Part shown: positions 23,854-33,364 of the stretch, in pieces
Layout of the letters: each line of letters begins with the position of its first letter
Numbering within the stretch: the stretch's first letter is position 1
Assembly: GCA_934526185.1 (NCBI GenBank)
Contig: CAKTAA010000002.1
Location: 26,991-90,990 of the forward strand
Direction: 5' to 3'
Length of the DNA: 64,000 bases
Source: an uncultured Eubacteriales bacterium
Lineage (GTDB): Bacteria; Bacillota; Clostridia; Oscillospirales; CAG-272
Made by a program: the position numbers and the translations under genes
Notes under the pieces: model-generated
What the model was told of the DNA's origin: nothing
Databases searched by the model: none
What the model saw: only the letters and a program-made list of their open reading frames with translations

Positions 23854-25332
23854 ATGCAGACAGAAACAATCATTCAGCTAGCAGTATCGGCGTTTGTGGC
23901 TGCTTTATTTCTGATTCTGCGGGCATTTGTCAAGACACGGGGATGCGAACGGCCCGCCGGTCGTTACTCCATAAAACTGAAATTCTGGCTGGAAGCTGCA
24001 CTTGTTTGTCTCGGTACCGCCGTTATCGTCAATACGGCGGCAGCATCGGCAGCAAGAGCTTTGATAGACTTCAAACCGGGAATGCTGACATGGACAGCGG
24101 CCGGTCTGCTTGTACTGTCTGCGGTGCTCGGCGTTGCCTGCGGGTATATGGTTTCATCCCGGCGCAAAAACGGCAAGCCGGAGCACGTTGAAGATAAGCT
24201 GCAGGAGGGGACCGAAAACCGGAAGAAAAAGAAAACAAAAACATCGTCATGCGGAAGTGCCGGCATTCTTTTGCGTGTGATTCTGCTGAGCCTTTTTGGG
24301 GGATGCGTTCTGTTTCTGATGGATCTCAAGGGGATGAATTTCAGTGAGGTCGTCCGGATATTTTCTGCAAAAATGACAGCGGGTGGTATAAGCGTAGCAT
24401 GGACGGCAATTGTGATCGGAATTTTTGTATGCCTGACTCCCGCCTTGGCGTTGCTCCTCCGACATCGGTATGCATCAGGAAAGCGCGGTGCCTGTGCCAG
24501 CTACTTTGGTGCGCACTACATTGCTGAACAGGCACCTGATACGCCTAAAAAAATCAAACGCAAGCTTCGCCTGATGACAATGATAATTGTTATATCCGCT
24601 TGGTATTTTACAGGCGTGCTCCTGAACTGGCTCTCGGGCGGCAAAGGCGGCGGACTTCAGGTAGAATTTGAAATGTTCTCCGAGAGAACGACACTGTTCG
24701 GTCTTTCAATAGCGAATACTACGATACTGACATGGGTGGTTATCGGTGTTGTTTTGCTTTTTGCTTTGATTTTTCGTTTTCTGGTCTTTCCCCGTTTTCG
24801 GGAGAGGCCGCAGGGACTGCAGAACGTCATGGAACTGGCGGTGGAAGCTATGGACAGCTTTGCAAAGAATACAGTAGGAGAATACGGGGCAAGTCTGTCG
24901 CCGTATATGTTTTCCATAGCGGTTCTGATGGTGGGCTGCGCGGCAACAGAGCTATTCGGCCAGCGTCCACCGACGTCGGATCTCTTGATGACGGGAACAA
25001 TGGGACTGGTTACCTTTGCACTCATCAATTATTACGGTTTCCGCAAAAAGGGCATTGGCGGAAGAATACGCGGAATGGCAAAGCCTTCGCCGGTAATATT
25101 TCCCATGAAGGTACTGAGTGATGTGGCGGTACCGGTATCTCTTGCGTGCCGTCTGTTTGGCAATATGCTCGGCGGTATGATAGTTATGGATCTTCTGAAA
25201 TCGTCGCTGGGGGGATATTCGGTCGGCATTACGGCGCTGGCCGGCATTTACTTTAATCTGTTTCACCCGCTGATACAGACATATATTTTTATCATTTTAT
25301 CCATGACTTTTATAAATGAAGCGACGGAATGA
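23854..25332 (+). CDS. atpB: F-type ATP synthase subunit a with long N-terminal membrane extension
   Basis: 492 aa from ATG 23854 (GGTGAT upstream; an in-frame ATG at 23785 has no good site). The last 250 residues are subunit a: NVMELAVEAMDSFAKNTVG, FSIAVLMVGCAATELFG, VPVSLACRLFGNMLGGMI with the essential Arg, and FNLFHPLIQTYIF. Subunit a is normally 220-280 aa. The first 230 residues add about four or five membrane spans and a charged KKKKTK loop, with no family recognised. Subunit a forms the proton or sodium half-channels against the c-ring. Confidence 0.9.
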   Translation: MQTETIIQLAVSAFVAALFLILRAFVKTRGCERPAGRYSIKLKFWLEAALVCLGTAVIVNTAAASAARALIDFKPGMLTWTAAGLLVLSAVLGVACGYMVSSRRKNGKPEHVEDKLQEGTENRKKKKTKTSSCGSAGILLRVILLSLFGGCVLFLMDLKGMNFSEVVRIFSAKMTAGGISVAWTAIVIGIFVCLTPALALLLRHRYASGKRGACASYFGAHYIAEQAPDTPKKIKRKLRLMTMIIVISAWYFTGVLLNWLSGGKGGGLQVEFEMFSERTTLFGLSIANTTILTWVVIGVVLLFALIFRFLVFPRFRERPQGLQNVMELAVEAMDSFAKNTVGEYGASLSPYMFSIAVLMVGCAATELFGQRPPTSDLLMTGTMGLVTFALINYYGFRKKGIGGRIRGMAKPSPVIFPMKVLSDVAVPVSLACRLFGNMLGGMIVMDLLKSSLGGYSVGITALAGIYFNLFHPLIQTYIFIILSMTFINEATE

Positions 25333-25529
25333 ACCGGATAAGAAATCGGGGAAGCAGCGGAACCTCTGCGCTACCGATTTCCCTGTACCTGTCAGCAAAA
25401 GGCAGGGCCGGGCATGCCCTTTCTTCCTGACAGCAAATTGTTTATGCGGGAGAGGCGGAGTGTCATCAGGCTCGGCCGTAAAAATAGAAATAATGTTGTA
25501 ATTTAATGAGAACACGGAGGAAAAGAGAA

Positions 25530-25742
25530 ATGAACGGATTAGCAGCTGCTTTGGCATTGCTTCCCGCTATGGGAGCCGGAATTATGATGGGATTTGCAAC
25601 CAGTAAGGCGGTCGAGGCGGTAGCGCGGCAGCCGGAGGCGTCGGGTAAAATCAATTCAATTTTGCTTTTGGGACTTGCGCTTGCGGAATCTACGGCAATT
25701 TACGCGTTTGTGGTAGCGCTTCTTTTGTTTACAAAGGCATAA
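25530..25742 (+). CDS. atpE: ATP synthase subunit c
   Basis: 70 aa hairpin of two membrane helices, the usual size. The polar loop KAVEAVARQPEASG joins them. The ion-binding Glu is in ALAESTAIYAF of helix 2. Ser and Thr after the Glu are as in sodium-binding rings, but the helix-1 position that is Gln in those rings is Met here (GAGIMMGFATSK), so sodium use is doubtful. CGGAGG precedes ATG 25530; the frame extends 8 codons upstream without support. Confidence 0.95.
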   Translation: MNGLAAALALLPAMGAGIMMGFATSKAVEAVARQPEASGKINSILLLGLALAESTAIYAFVVALLLFTKA

Positions 25743-25884
25743 AACAGCAGATCAGTTCGCCCGAAAAGGCAACATTCATATACGGAGAAGCCTGAAGGCG
25801 GATTTTATAGTAAAATTTACGGTCTGCGGAGACGGCTCAGCGGTTATCGGATTCGGACATGCACAGAAAGGATAGACAGGAGTC

Positions 25885-26382
25885 ATGGAGGGGTTATCGT
25901 TATCAAATATACCGGTTGATTTGCTGCTCAATCTCATCAATATTGTTTTGTTGTTTTTGATAGTACGTGCGCTGGTTTATAAACCGGTAAGAAAATTTCT
26001 GGACGCACGGACAGAACGCATACAGAATCAGGAGAAGGCTGCCGCTGAAAAGCTGGCAGAGGCGGAACGCCTGAAAACAGAATACGGCGAAATGCTGAAG
26101 CAGGGAGAAGCAGAAGCACGCCGTATAGAAGAGGGACGCGCGGAGCAGGCTTCAATGGAAGCGGAAAAGATTGTGTCGGAAGCCAAAAAGAAGGCAAATG
26201 CTTTGATTGATGAGGTACGCGAAAGGTCAGAGGCGGAGAAGAAGGAGGCGATGCTCGGCATGAAGAACGAAGTGGCGGAGCTGGCGCTCGAAATCTCAGA
26301 AAAAATTCTGCGCAGGGAGATAAATGACAGAGACAACCGCAGGATTGCGGAGGAGTTTTTTGCAGCGGATATCAAAAAATAA
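25885..26382 (+). CDS. atpF: ATP synthase subunit b
   Basis: 165 aa. A single membrane helix near the N-terminus (VDLLLNLINIVLLFLIVRAL) is followed by a long charged coiled coil (from RTERIQNQEKAAAEKLAEAERL to about residue 150). It forms the peripheral stalk linking Fo to F1. It stands in the normal place between c and delta. Confidence 0.95.
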   Translation: MEGLSLSNIPVDLLLNLINIVLLFLIVRALVYKPVRKFLDARTERIQNQEKAAAEKLAEAERLKTEYGEMLKQGEAEARRIEEGRAEQASMEAEKIVSEAKKKANALIDEVRERSEAEKKEAMLGMKNEVAELALEISEKILRREINDRDNRRIAEEFFAADIKK

Positions 26383-26397
26383 GAGGGAGGCACTGAG

Positions 26398-26616
26398 GTG
26401 AAAACAATCACCGTCACACATGCCGGCAATTTGTCAGAGGATACGCTTGCCTATATCCGGGGAGAAATCGACCGGAAATACGGTGAGGATTATGTGTTTG
26501 AGGTAGAAGTGAATCCGTCGCTTGTCGGCGGTTTCCTCCTGAATATTGACGGAAAGGTTTTTGACGTCAGTCTGAAGACACGATTGGAACAAATGAAAGA
26601 GCATATTGAAAAATAA
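26398..26616 (+). CDS. atpH: minimal ATP synthase delta subunit (C-terminal part only)
   Basis: 72 aa from GTG 26398, with GGGAGG upstream. Normal delta subunits are about 175-185 aa with a helical N-terminal domain that caps F1. This protein has only the C-terminal strand-helix part: DYVFEVEVNPSLVGGFLLNIDGKVFDVSLKTRLEQM, matching the SLIGGFxIxIGDxVxDxSVxxxL signature. It sits exactly at the delta position between b and alpha, and the frame is intact. The missing domain is not found elsewhere in the operon. Confidence 0.85.
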   Translation: MKTITVTHAGNLSEDTLAYIRGEIDRKYGEDYVFEVEVNPSLVGGFLLNIDGKVFDVSLKTRLEQMKEHIEK

Positions 26617-26636
26617 AGAACGGGGGTGCGGAAGAC

Positions 26637-28181
26637 GTGTTTGATACGGAGCTTGAAAATCTCGGTGAATATTTGAAAAAACGCATCGCGTCCTACGAAC
26701 CGGAGCCGGTCGCATACCGTTTCGGACATGTGTCCCGAACCGGCGACGGCGTGGTGCGCGTAGCCGGCCTTCCCAACCGCCGGTACGGTGAGCTGCTCGA
26801 GTTTGAGGGCGGCGTATACGGAATGACACTGGATCTCGAAGAAGAGGGAACAGGAGCAGTGCTGCTGAGCGCTACGGATAATGTGAGCATCGGAGACACG
26901 GTGCGCGGTACAAACCGAGTGGTAGAAATACCGGTAGGGGAAGAGCTGCTCGGCCGAATTGTGGATCCGATCGGGCGGCCCTATGACGGGGAACCGCTTG
27001 ACGCACGGATGACGCTCCCTGTTGAGAGGCCGGCGCCGCCGCTGATTGACCGCCGACCTGTGGATACGCCGCTGCAAACGGGTATTATGGCGATTGACAG
27101 CATGATCCCGATCGGACGCGGTCAGAGAGAGCTTATCATCGGTGACAGGCAGACGGGAAAATCCACCATTGCGCTGGACACGATTTTGAATCAGAAACGG
27201 AGCGGTGTGGTCTGCGTCTACTGTGCTATCGGGCAAAAGGCTTCAACGATTGCACAGGTCATACGCACGCTTCGCGAGGGGGGAGCGATGCCTTACAGCA
27301 TTGTTGTAGCGGCAACAGCCTCCGACAGTCCGGCTATGCAGTATCTGGCGCCGTATGCAGCCTGTGCGATTGCGGAAAGCTTCATGGAAAAGGGGCGGGA
27401 CGTGCTGGTGGTATACGATGATTTGTCCAAGCACGCCGTTGCGTACAGGACTATGTCACTGCTTCTTCGACGTCCGCCGGGTCGGGAGGCCTATCCCGGA
27501 GACGTATTTTATCTGCACAGCCGTCTGCTCGAACGCGCTGCATGCCTTTCCAAGGAAAAAGGCGGCGGAACCATGACAGCGCTGCCTATCATTGAGACCA
27601 CGGGCGGCAACATTTCCGCCTACATTCCGACCAACGTCATTTCCATCACGGATGGTCAGATTTACCTGGAAAGCGAGTTGTTTCACAGTGGAATCAGGCC
27701 GGCGGTCAATACGGGACTTTCTGTTTCCCGTGTCGGCCGTGCTGCTCAGCACCCGGCGATGCGCCGCGTTTCCGGTTCGCTTCGTATTGAGCTTGCACAG
27801 TACCGGGAAATGGCGGTTTTCGCCAGATTCGGCGCGGATATCGATCCCTCGACCAAACGCATGCTGACGCGCGGTGAGCATCTTACCATGCTGTTTAAGC
27901 AGAACAAGGGCCTGACCTATTCGCTCAGCGATATGGTGTGTCTGCTGTTCGCCTTTAATCGCAATACTTTTGAATCCTTTGAGGCGGCTGATATGTCTGA
28001 GACAGGAGGAGATATGCTTCGTTACCTCAGACAGCGGTGTCTGCCGCTGATTCAGCGAATTGAGCAGACCGGGGCGCTTGACGAGGACGGGGTGGATGCG
28101 CTCGGTACCCATATCGATCAATGGCTTGCTGATAAGCAGAGGGAACGGGAGAACGCTGCAGGGGCCGGCGGTGAGGTATAA
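26637..28181 (+). CDS. atpA: ATP synthase subunit alpha
   Basis: 514 aa. GTG start at 26637 with GGGGGTG upstream. Walker A GDRQTGKSTIALDTI near residue 168 (the alpha Q is retained), arginine-finger-containing segment SVSRVGRAAQHPAM near 363, and the alpha-type GEQ-like REMAVFARFGADID. N-terminal KKRIASYEPEP is the stator contact region. Catalysis is at alpha-beta interfaces. Confidence 0.97.
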   Translation: MFDTELENLGEYLKKRIASYEPEPVAYRFGHVSRTGDGVVRVAGLPNRRYGELLEFEGGVYGMTLDLEEEGTGAVLLSATDNVSIGDTVRGTNRVVEIPVGEELLGRIVDPIGRPYDGEPLDARMTLPVERPAPPLIDRRPVDTPLQTGIMAIDSMIPIGRGQRELIIGDRQTGKSTIALDTILNQKRSGVVCVYCAIGQKASTIAQVIRTLREGGAMPYSIVVAATASDSPAMQYLAPYAACAIAESFMEKGRDVLVVYDDLSKHAVAYRTMSLLLRRPPGREAYPGDVFYLHSRLLERAACLSKEKGGGTMTALPIIETTGGNISAYIPTNVISITDGQIYLESELFHSGIRPAVNTGLSVSRVGRAAQHPAMRRVSGSLRIELAQYREMAVFARFGADIDPSTKRMLTRGEHLTMLFKQNKGLTYSLSDMVCLLFAFNRNTFESFEAADMSETGGDMLRYLRQRCLPLIQRIEQTGALDEDGVDALGTHIDQWLADKQRERENAAGAGGEV

Positions 28182-28298
28182 ATCCGGGAATTAACGCTGT
28201 CTTGGCTATCCTGATTAAAAAAGAGTGAATCGGCAGTTTCATGTGAGCGGTTTTATAGGATAGCGGCGCGTAAAAATGAGCTGAGGAGATCCGGGAAT

Positions 28299-29174
28299 AT
28301 GAAATCAATGAATGAAATCCGGCGGAACCAGAGAGCGGTTCAGGAAACGCGCCAGATAACAAATGCTATGTACCTGCTTTCCACATCGCGCATGAAAAGA
28401 GCGATGTCGCAAATTGGCTATAATCAAGTATACATGCGCCGGATCCGCGCGGCAGTTAAGGATGTGCTCGACAAGGCGCAGGGGGCCAAGCACCGGTATC
28501 TGGACAGAACACGTTCCGGAAGGGCGGCCTTTGTTGTCATGGCTTCTGACAAGGGACTGTGCGGTGCCTATAACGCGAATGTGGTACATCTTGCAGAGAA
28601 AAAATGCGCATTGTACAGCAATCCGTATGTGACGACTGTTGGCATTTGCTCGACCAAAATGCTTCAGTCACGCGGAATTCCGGTACACCACGAATGGCTC
28701 GGAGCGTCGCAGCAGCCGTCTATCTACTACGCCAGACAGATCGGAGAAAATCTGGTGGAGCTGTATCGCGACAGCGTGGTGGATGAGGTGTACGTCGTTT
28801 ATACGCATTATTACAGCCAAATGAAGCAGGAGGCAGTGTGTGTACGACTGCTGCCCCTGTCGGCGGAGGATTTCGGCGATGTATCGCTGGAGTACAACTA
28901 TCGGGCGGACATTATCTATGAACCTTCGATTGAAGCTGTTTTCGATACGCTTGTCCCGCAGTATGTAATTGGTCTGGTATACGGGTGTCTGAATCAGGCC
29001 TCGGCCAGCGAGCATGTCACGCGGATGAACGCCATGCAGAACGCGACGCACAACGCGGACGAAATGCTCCGACGGCTGAATTTTGAATACAGCATGGCAA
29101 GGCAGACGGCTGTGACGAATGAGATAACGGAGATAGCAGCAGCAATGGAAATTATCGGAACGAGATCGGTATAA
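28299..29174 (+). CDS. atpG: ATP synthase subunit gamma
   Basis: 291 aa. N-terminal helix EIRRNQRAVQETRQITNAM and C-terminal helix RMNAMQNATHNADEML with ARQTAVTNEITEI form the rotating shaft, with SDKGLCGAYNANV between. This is the standard gamma pattern. It is followed 18 nt later by the beta gene. Confidence 0.96.
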   Translation: MKSMNEIRRNQRAVQETRQITNAMYLLSTSRMKRAMSQIGYNQVYMRRIRAAVKDVLDKAQGAKHRYLDRTRSGRAAFVVMASDKGLCGAYNANVVHLAEKKCALYSNPYVTTVGICSTKMLQSRGIPVHHEWLGASQQPSIYYARQIGENLVELYRDSVVDEVYVVYTHYYSQMKQEAVCVRLLPLSAEDFGDVSLEYNYRADIIYEPSIEAVFDTLVPQYVIGLVYGCLNQASASEHVTRMNAMQNATHNADEMLRRLNFEYSMARQTAVTNEITEIAAAMEIIGTRSV

Positions 29175-29192
29175 CGGAGAAAGGAGCACGGC

Positions 29193-30581
29193 ATGGGAAA
29201 AACGGTCAGAGGCGTGATTGTCAGAATATCCGGTCCGGTTCTGGACATGCGTTTTGCGGAAGGCGAGGAGCCGCCGATCAATGCCTTGGTGCAGACGGCG
29301 GACGGCACGCATCATATGGAGGTCGCCATGCAGGTGCAGGCGGGTATTGTTCGCTGCGTTGCGCTGGAGGCAACAGAGGGACTGCGGTGCGGAAAGGAAG
29401 TCTTTTCTGACGGAGAGGGAATCAAGGTCCCTGTCGGTGATGAGGTAATCGGCCGCGTTGTGGACGTGCTCGGTCGACCGATCGACGGCAAAGGTGAAAT
29501 CCGTACAGAGGAAAGGCGTCCGATTCACCGGCAGGCGCCAAGCCTCTCTGAGCAGAAACCCGCGACAGAGCTTCTGGAAACAGGAATCAAGGTCATCGAT
29601 TTGCTGGTTCCCTATGCCAAAGGAGCGAAAATTGGTCTGTTCGGCGGTGCCGGCGTCGGCAAGACGGTTCTCATCATGGAGCTGATTCACAACGTCGCGG
29701 TAAACCATGGTGGCTATTCCGTGTTCACAGGCGTCGGCGAGAGAAGCCGCGAGGGCAACGAGCTGATGAATGACATGGAGGAGAGCGGTGTCATGAACAA
29801 GTCCATTCTGGCATTCGGCCAGATGAACGAACCCTCCGGCAGCCGGATGCGGATTGCACTCTCCGGTCTGACGATGGCAGAATATCTGCGGGACGACAAG
29901 CATCAGGACGTGCTGCTGTTTATCGATAACATCTATCGGTTCGTTCAGGCGGGAAACGAAGTCAGTGCGCTGCTCGGACGTCTGCCGAGCGCGGTGGGAT
30001 ATCAGCCGACGCTTGCCAATGAGCTTGGAGATTTGGAAGAGAGAATCGCTTCGACAAAAAACGGTTCCATTACATCGGTGCAGGCTGTTTACGTGCCGGC
30101 TGACGATCTGACGGATCCTGCGCCTGCAACTATCTTCACGCATTTGGACGCGACGACAGTCTTGTCGCGTGATATTGCAGAGCAGGGAATTTATCCTGCC
30201 GTTGACCCTTTGGGCTCGGCAAGCAGAATCCTTGAAAAGGAATATGTCGGAGAAACGCACTACGAGGTTGCCAGACGCGTGCAGGAGGCACTGCAGCGGT
30301 ACCATGATCTGCAGGACATCATCGCCATTTTAGGGATGGATGAGTTGTCGCCGGACGACAAGATGCTGGTTTACCGGGCGAGAAAAATTCAACGTTTCAT
30401 GTCGCAGCCGCTGCATGTGGCAAAAGGCTTTACCGGAAACGAGGGGCGTTTTGTTCCGGTGGATGCGACGGTGGAAAGCTTCCGCCAGATTGTCGACGGT
30501 GAGACGGACGATTTGCCGGAGGGAGCTTTCTTTATGGCAGGCGATATTGACGAGGTGCGGCAGAAGGCAAAAAAAATGTGA
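29193..30581 (+). CDS. atpD: ATP synthase subunit beta
   Basis: 462 aa. Walker A GGAGVGKTVLIMELIHN near residue 152, catalytic Glu in GVGERSREGNEL, Walker B LLFIDNIYRF, and the DELSD-like DELSPDDK near residue 386. Catalytic subunit of F1. Ends in KKM with TGA at 30581. Confidence 0.97.
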   Translation: MGKTVRGVIVRISGPVLDMRFAEGEEPPINALVQTADGTHHMEVAMQVQAGIVRCVALEATEGLRCGKEVFSDGEGIKVPVGDEVIGRVVDVLGRPIDGKGEIRTEERRPIHRQAPSLSEQKPATELLETGIKVIDLLVPYAKGAKIGLFGGAGVGKTVLIMELIHNVAVNHGGYSVFTGVGERSREGNELMNDMEESGVMNKSILAFGQMNEPSGSRMRIALSGLTMAEYLRDDKHQDVLLFIDNIYRFVQAGNEVSALLGRLPSAVGYQPTLANELGDLEERIASTKNGSITSVQAVYVPADDLTDPAPATIFTHLDATTVLSRDIAEQGIYPAVDPLGSASRILEKEYVGETHYEVARRVQEALQRYHDLQDIIAILGMDELSPDDKMLVYRARKIQRFMSQPLHVAKGFTGNEGRFVPVDATVESFRQIVDGETDDLPEGAFFMAGDIDEVRQKAKKM

Positions 30582-30677
30582 GGAAGCCCGTAAAAAATGT
30601 CTGAATTTCAAGGAAGTCGAGGGGCGGATAAATCTGTTTGAAAAAATAGAACGGAAATAAGGAGACGGGAGAGCGCC

Positions 30678-31088
30678 ATGAGCAGGCCTTTTAAATTGGA
30701 AATTATCACGCCGACGCGCGAATTTTTAGAAATGACAGCGGAAGCCGTGTCGGCTTCAACACCGGATGGCGAGATAACGGTTTTGGCGGGACATGCGCCG
30801 ATGGTAGCTGCGCTGAGCATCGGCGAGCTGAAATGTAAGGAAGTCGGCGGTGTATGGAGAAAGGCCTTTCATTCAGAGGGATTTATGGAGGTCAGGCCGG
30901 ATGAGGTTCTGATTTTTGCACAGGCCTGCGAGTGGCCGGAGGAAATCGACATAAAACGCGCGGAAAGCGCACGCGAACGGGCGCTTGAGAAGCTGCGGCA
31001 GAAGCAGAGCATATACGAGTATCAACACACAAACATTTCGCTTGCCCGCGCTATGACGCGGCTGAAACTGACGAAGGGCAGAAAATAG
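30678..31088 (+). CDS. atpC: ATP synthase subunit epsilon
   Basis: 136 aa. Beta-sandwich N-terminal part (LEIITPTREFLEMTAEAVSAS, then GEITVLAGHAPMVAAL) and a C-terminal helical pair (RAESARERALEKL, SLARAMTRLKL), which can hold F1 inactive. Last gene of the atp operon. No obvious terminator was seen before typA. Confidence 0.95.
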   Translation: MSRPFKLEIITPTREFLEMTAEAVSASTPDGEITVLAGHAPMVAALSIGELKCKEVGGVWRKAFHSEGFMEVRPDEVLIFAQACEWPEEIDIKRAESARERALEKLRQKQSIYEYQHTNISLARAMTRLKLTKGRK

Positions 31089-31198
31089 CCGGCTACTGCC
31101 ACGCAGAATGCGGATATCCCAAAACGCCGGCAGTATAACAGGCAGTACAAAATATAAATCAATTATGAAAACAGAAACCATGACAGGAGAACGGAAAA

Positions 31199-33028
31199 TT
31201 GATTAGAGAAGATTTGAGAAATATTGCAATCATCGCGCATGTTGACCATGGAAAAACCACGTTAGTGGATGAAATGCTGAAGCAGGGCGGGGTATATAGA
31301 GAAAATCAAGCGACAGAGGAGCGTGTTATGGACAATAACGCGCTGGAACGCGAGCGCGGCATTACCATACTGGCAAAAAATACAGCCGTGCATTACAAAA
31401 ATACAAAAATTAATATCATCGATACCCCCGGACATGCGGATTTCAGCGGTGAAGTGGAACGAATCCTGAAAATGGTGAACGGCGTAGTGTTGCTCGTAGA
31501 CGCGGCAGAGGGACCGATGCCGCAGACGAGATTCGTTTTGCAGCGCGCCCTTGAGATGCAGCATCCTGTCATTATAGTAGTCAATAAAATAGACAAGCCG
31601 GACGCGCGGCTTGACGAAGTCGGGGACGAGGTGCTGGAGCTGATGCTTGAACTGGACGCAACGGATGAACAGCTCGACAGCCCAATGATCTTCTGCTCCG
31701 GCCGTGCCGGTACCGCGTCTTTTTCGCCGTATGAAGCCGGAATTGATTTAAAGCCTTTGTTCGATACCATCCTCGACTATATCCCTGCGCCGGAAGGCGA
31801 AGAAAACGCGCCTCTGCAGCTTCTGGTTTCCTCTATCGACTATAATGATTATGTCGGACGTATCGGTATTGGTCGCATTGAGCGCGGCGTCTTGCGGCAG
31901 AACAGCGATGTTATGGTTTCCAATTTCCATGCGGCCGGAGAGGAGCCTCGCCGACGCCGTATTGTAAGCCTGTATCAAATCGACGGTTTGCGTCGAATTC
32001 CGGTTGAAAGTGCAAAGATGGGAGATATCGTCTGCTTTTCCGGAGCGGAGGATATTACCATCGGAGATACGATAACAGCGGTTGAGGCGGTGGAGCCGCT
32101 GGAATTTGTAAAAGTGAGCGAGCCGACTATGGAGATGACGTTTTCCGTCAATGACAGCCCATTTGCCGGTCGCGAGGGAAAATTTGTGACCTCGCGACAG
32201 CTTAGAGAGCGGCTGTACAGGGAGCTGCTCAAGGATGTTTCTTTGCGGGTAAATGACGGCGATACGACCGATTCCTTTAAAGTATGCGGCCGAGGGGAGA
32301 TGCACTTGTCTATCCTAATCGAAACCATGCGCCGCGAGGGGTACGAGCTTGCGGTGAGCACGCCGCGCGTTATCATGAAGGAAATCGACGGAAAGCTGCA
32401 GGAACCGATGGAAAAGGTGTATATCGACGTTCCGGAAAGCTGCGTTGGATCAGTAATGGAAAAGCTCGGTGCACGCAAGGGGGAGCTGCTGGAAATGGGT
32501 ATGCACGGAACCCGGATGCGGATCCAGTATCTGATACCTGCACGCTGTCTCTTCGGCTACCGAAGCGAATTTCTTACGGATACGCGGGGAGAGGGAATTT
32601 TGAATTCGGTGTTTGAGGGGTATCAGCCGTTCAAAGGAGAAATTGCGCGGCGCTTTACAGGTTCCCTTATCGCTTCGGAAACCGGAGAATCTACCTCGTA
32701 CGGTGTGTTCAACGCGCAGGATCGCGGAACGATGTTTATATCGAATCAGTGTCAGGTTTACGAGGGGATGATCGTCGGGGAATGCCCGAAAATGACGGAT
32801 ATCACGGTGAATGTCTGCAAAAAGAAGCAGCTTACCGCTATCCGCTCCTCCGGTGCGGACGAGGCACTCAGACTGGTGACGCCGAAAATTATGAGCCTGG
32901 AAGAGGCTATAGAATTCATCGCTGACGATGAGATGATCGAGGTAACTCCAAAAAATATACGACTGCGGAAACAAATTCTCGACAATTCTCTGAGACTGAA
33001 GGCGGTAAGCAAACAAAATAAGAACTGA
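31199..33028 (+). CDS. typA: translational GTPase TypA/BipA
   Basis: 609 aa. TTG start at 31199 with GGAG nine bases upstream. G1 AHVDHGKTT, G3 DTPGH and G4 NKIDK identify a translational GTPase; the length and the C-terminal region without the EF-G domain IV loop point to TypA. It binds ribosomes under stress or cold. 110 nt after atpC, so may be part of that transcript. Confidence 0.95.
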   Translation: MIREDLRNIAIIAHVDHGKTTLVDEMLKQGGVYRENQATEERVMDNNALERERGITILAKNTAVHYKNTKINIIDTPGHADFSGEVERILKMVNGVVLLVDAAEGPMPQTRFVLQRALEMQHPVIIVVNKIDKPDARLDEVGDEVLELMLELDATDEQLDSPMIFCSGRAGTASFSPYEAGIDLKPLFDTILDYIPAPEGEENAPLQLLVSSIDYNDYVGRIGIGRIERGVLRQNSDVMVSNFHAAGEEPRRRRIVSLYQIDGLRRIPVESAKMGDIVCFSGAEDITIGDTITAVEAVEPLEFVKVSEPTMEMTFSVNDSPFAGREGKFVTSRQLRERLYRELLKDVSLRVNDGDTTDSFKVCGRGEMHLSILIETMRREGYELAVSTPRVIMKEIDGKLQEPMEKVYIDVPESCVGSVMEKLGARKGELLEMGMHGTRMRIQYLIPARCLFGYRSEFLTDTRGEGILNSVFEGYQPFKGEIARRFTGSLIASETGESTSYGVFNAQDRGTMFISNQCQVYEGMIVGECPKMTDITVNVCKKKQLTAIRSSGADEALRLVTPKIMSLEEAIEFIADDEMIEVTPKNIRLRKQILDNSLRLKAVSKQNKN

Positions 33029-33190
33029 TGCCACTTTTACGATTGACTGCAGGAACTGAGAAATGAAAGAACAAAATTTTATTGCTGTAAGGACTTGGCA
33101 AAATATAAACAGCGTAAGCCGGCAGTTTTAAACCTGATTTTTTGTTTGTAAAATCAGCGCTGTAAATTTGTATACAATCTATGCTAAATC

Positions 33191-33226
33191 AGCAGCGGAA
33201 AGCTTTAACTTTCCGCTGCTTTTATA
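33191..33226 (+). terminator. terminator after typA
   Basis: AGCAGCGGAAAG (33191-33202) pairs with CTTTCCGCTGCT (33209-33220), followed by TTTATATTT. Confidence 0.8.
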
Positions 33227-33364
33227 TTTCAGCGCATGAAACTCCGTTTATAAAATATTTGTTCGAGGTAAGAAATTCTGAAAAGGTGACGGAGAAGTTA
33301 TGCCTGCTAATGAAGTTTTGGTTATGAGCCTGCTCCCGTATGGCTATTATCTGCATTAAATATC

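Noticed and set aside
28668..30305. 545-codon minus-strand frame opposite atpG-atpD
   Set aside because: It is antisense to well-conserved ATPase genes; long frames like this arise from their codon bias and the product resembles no family.
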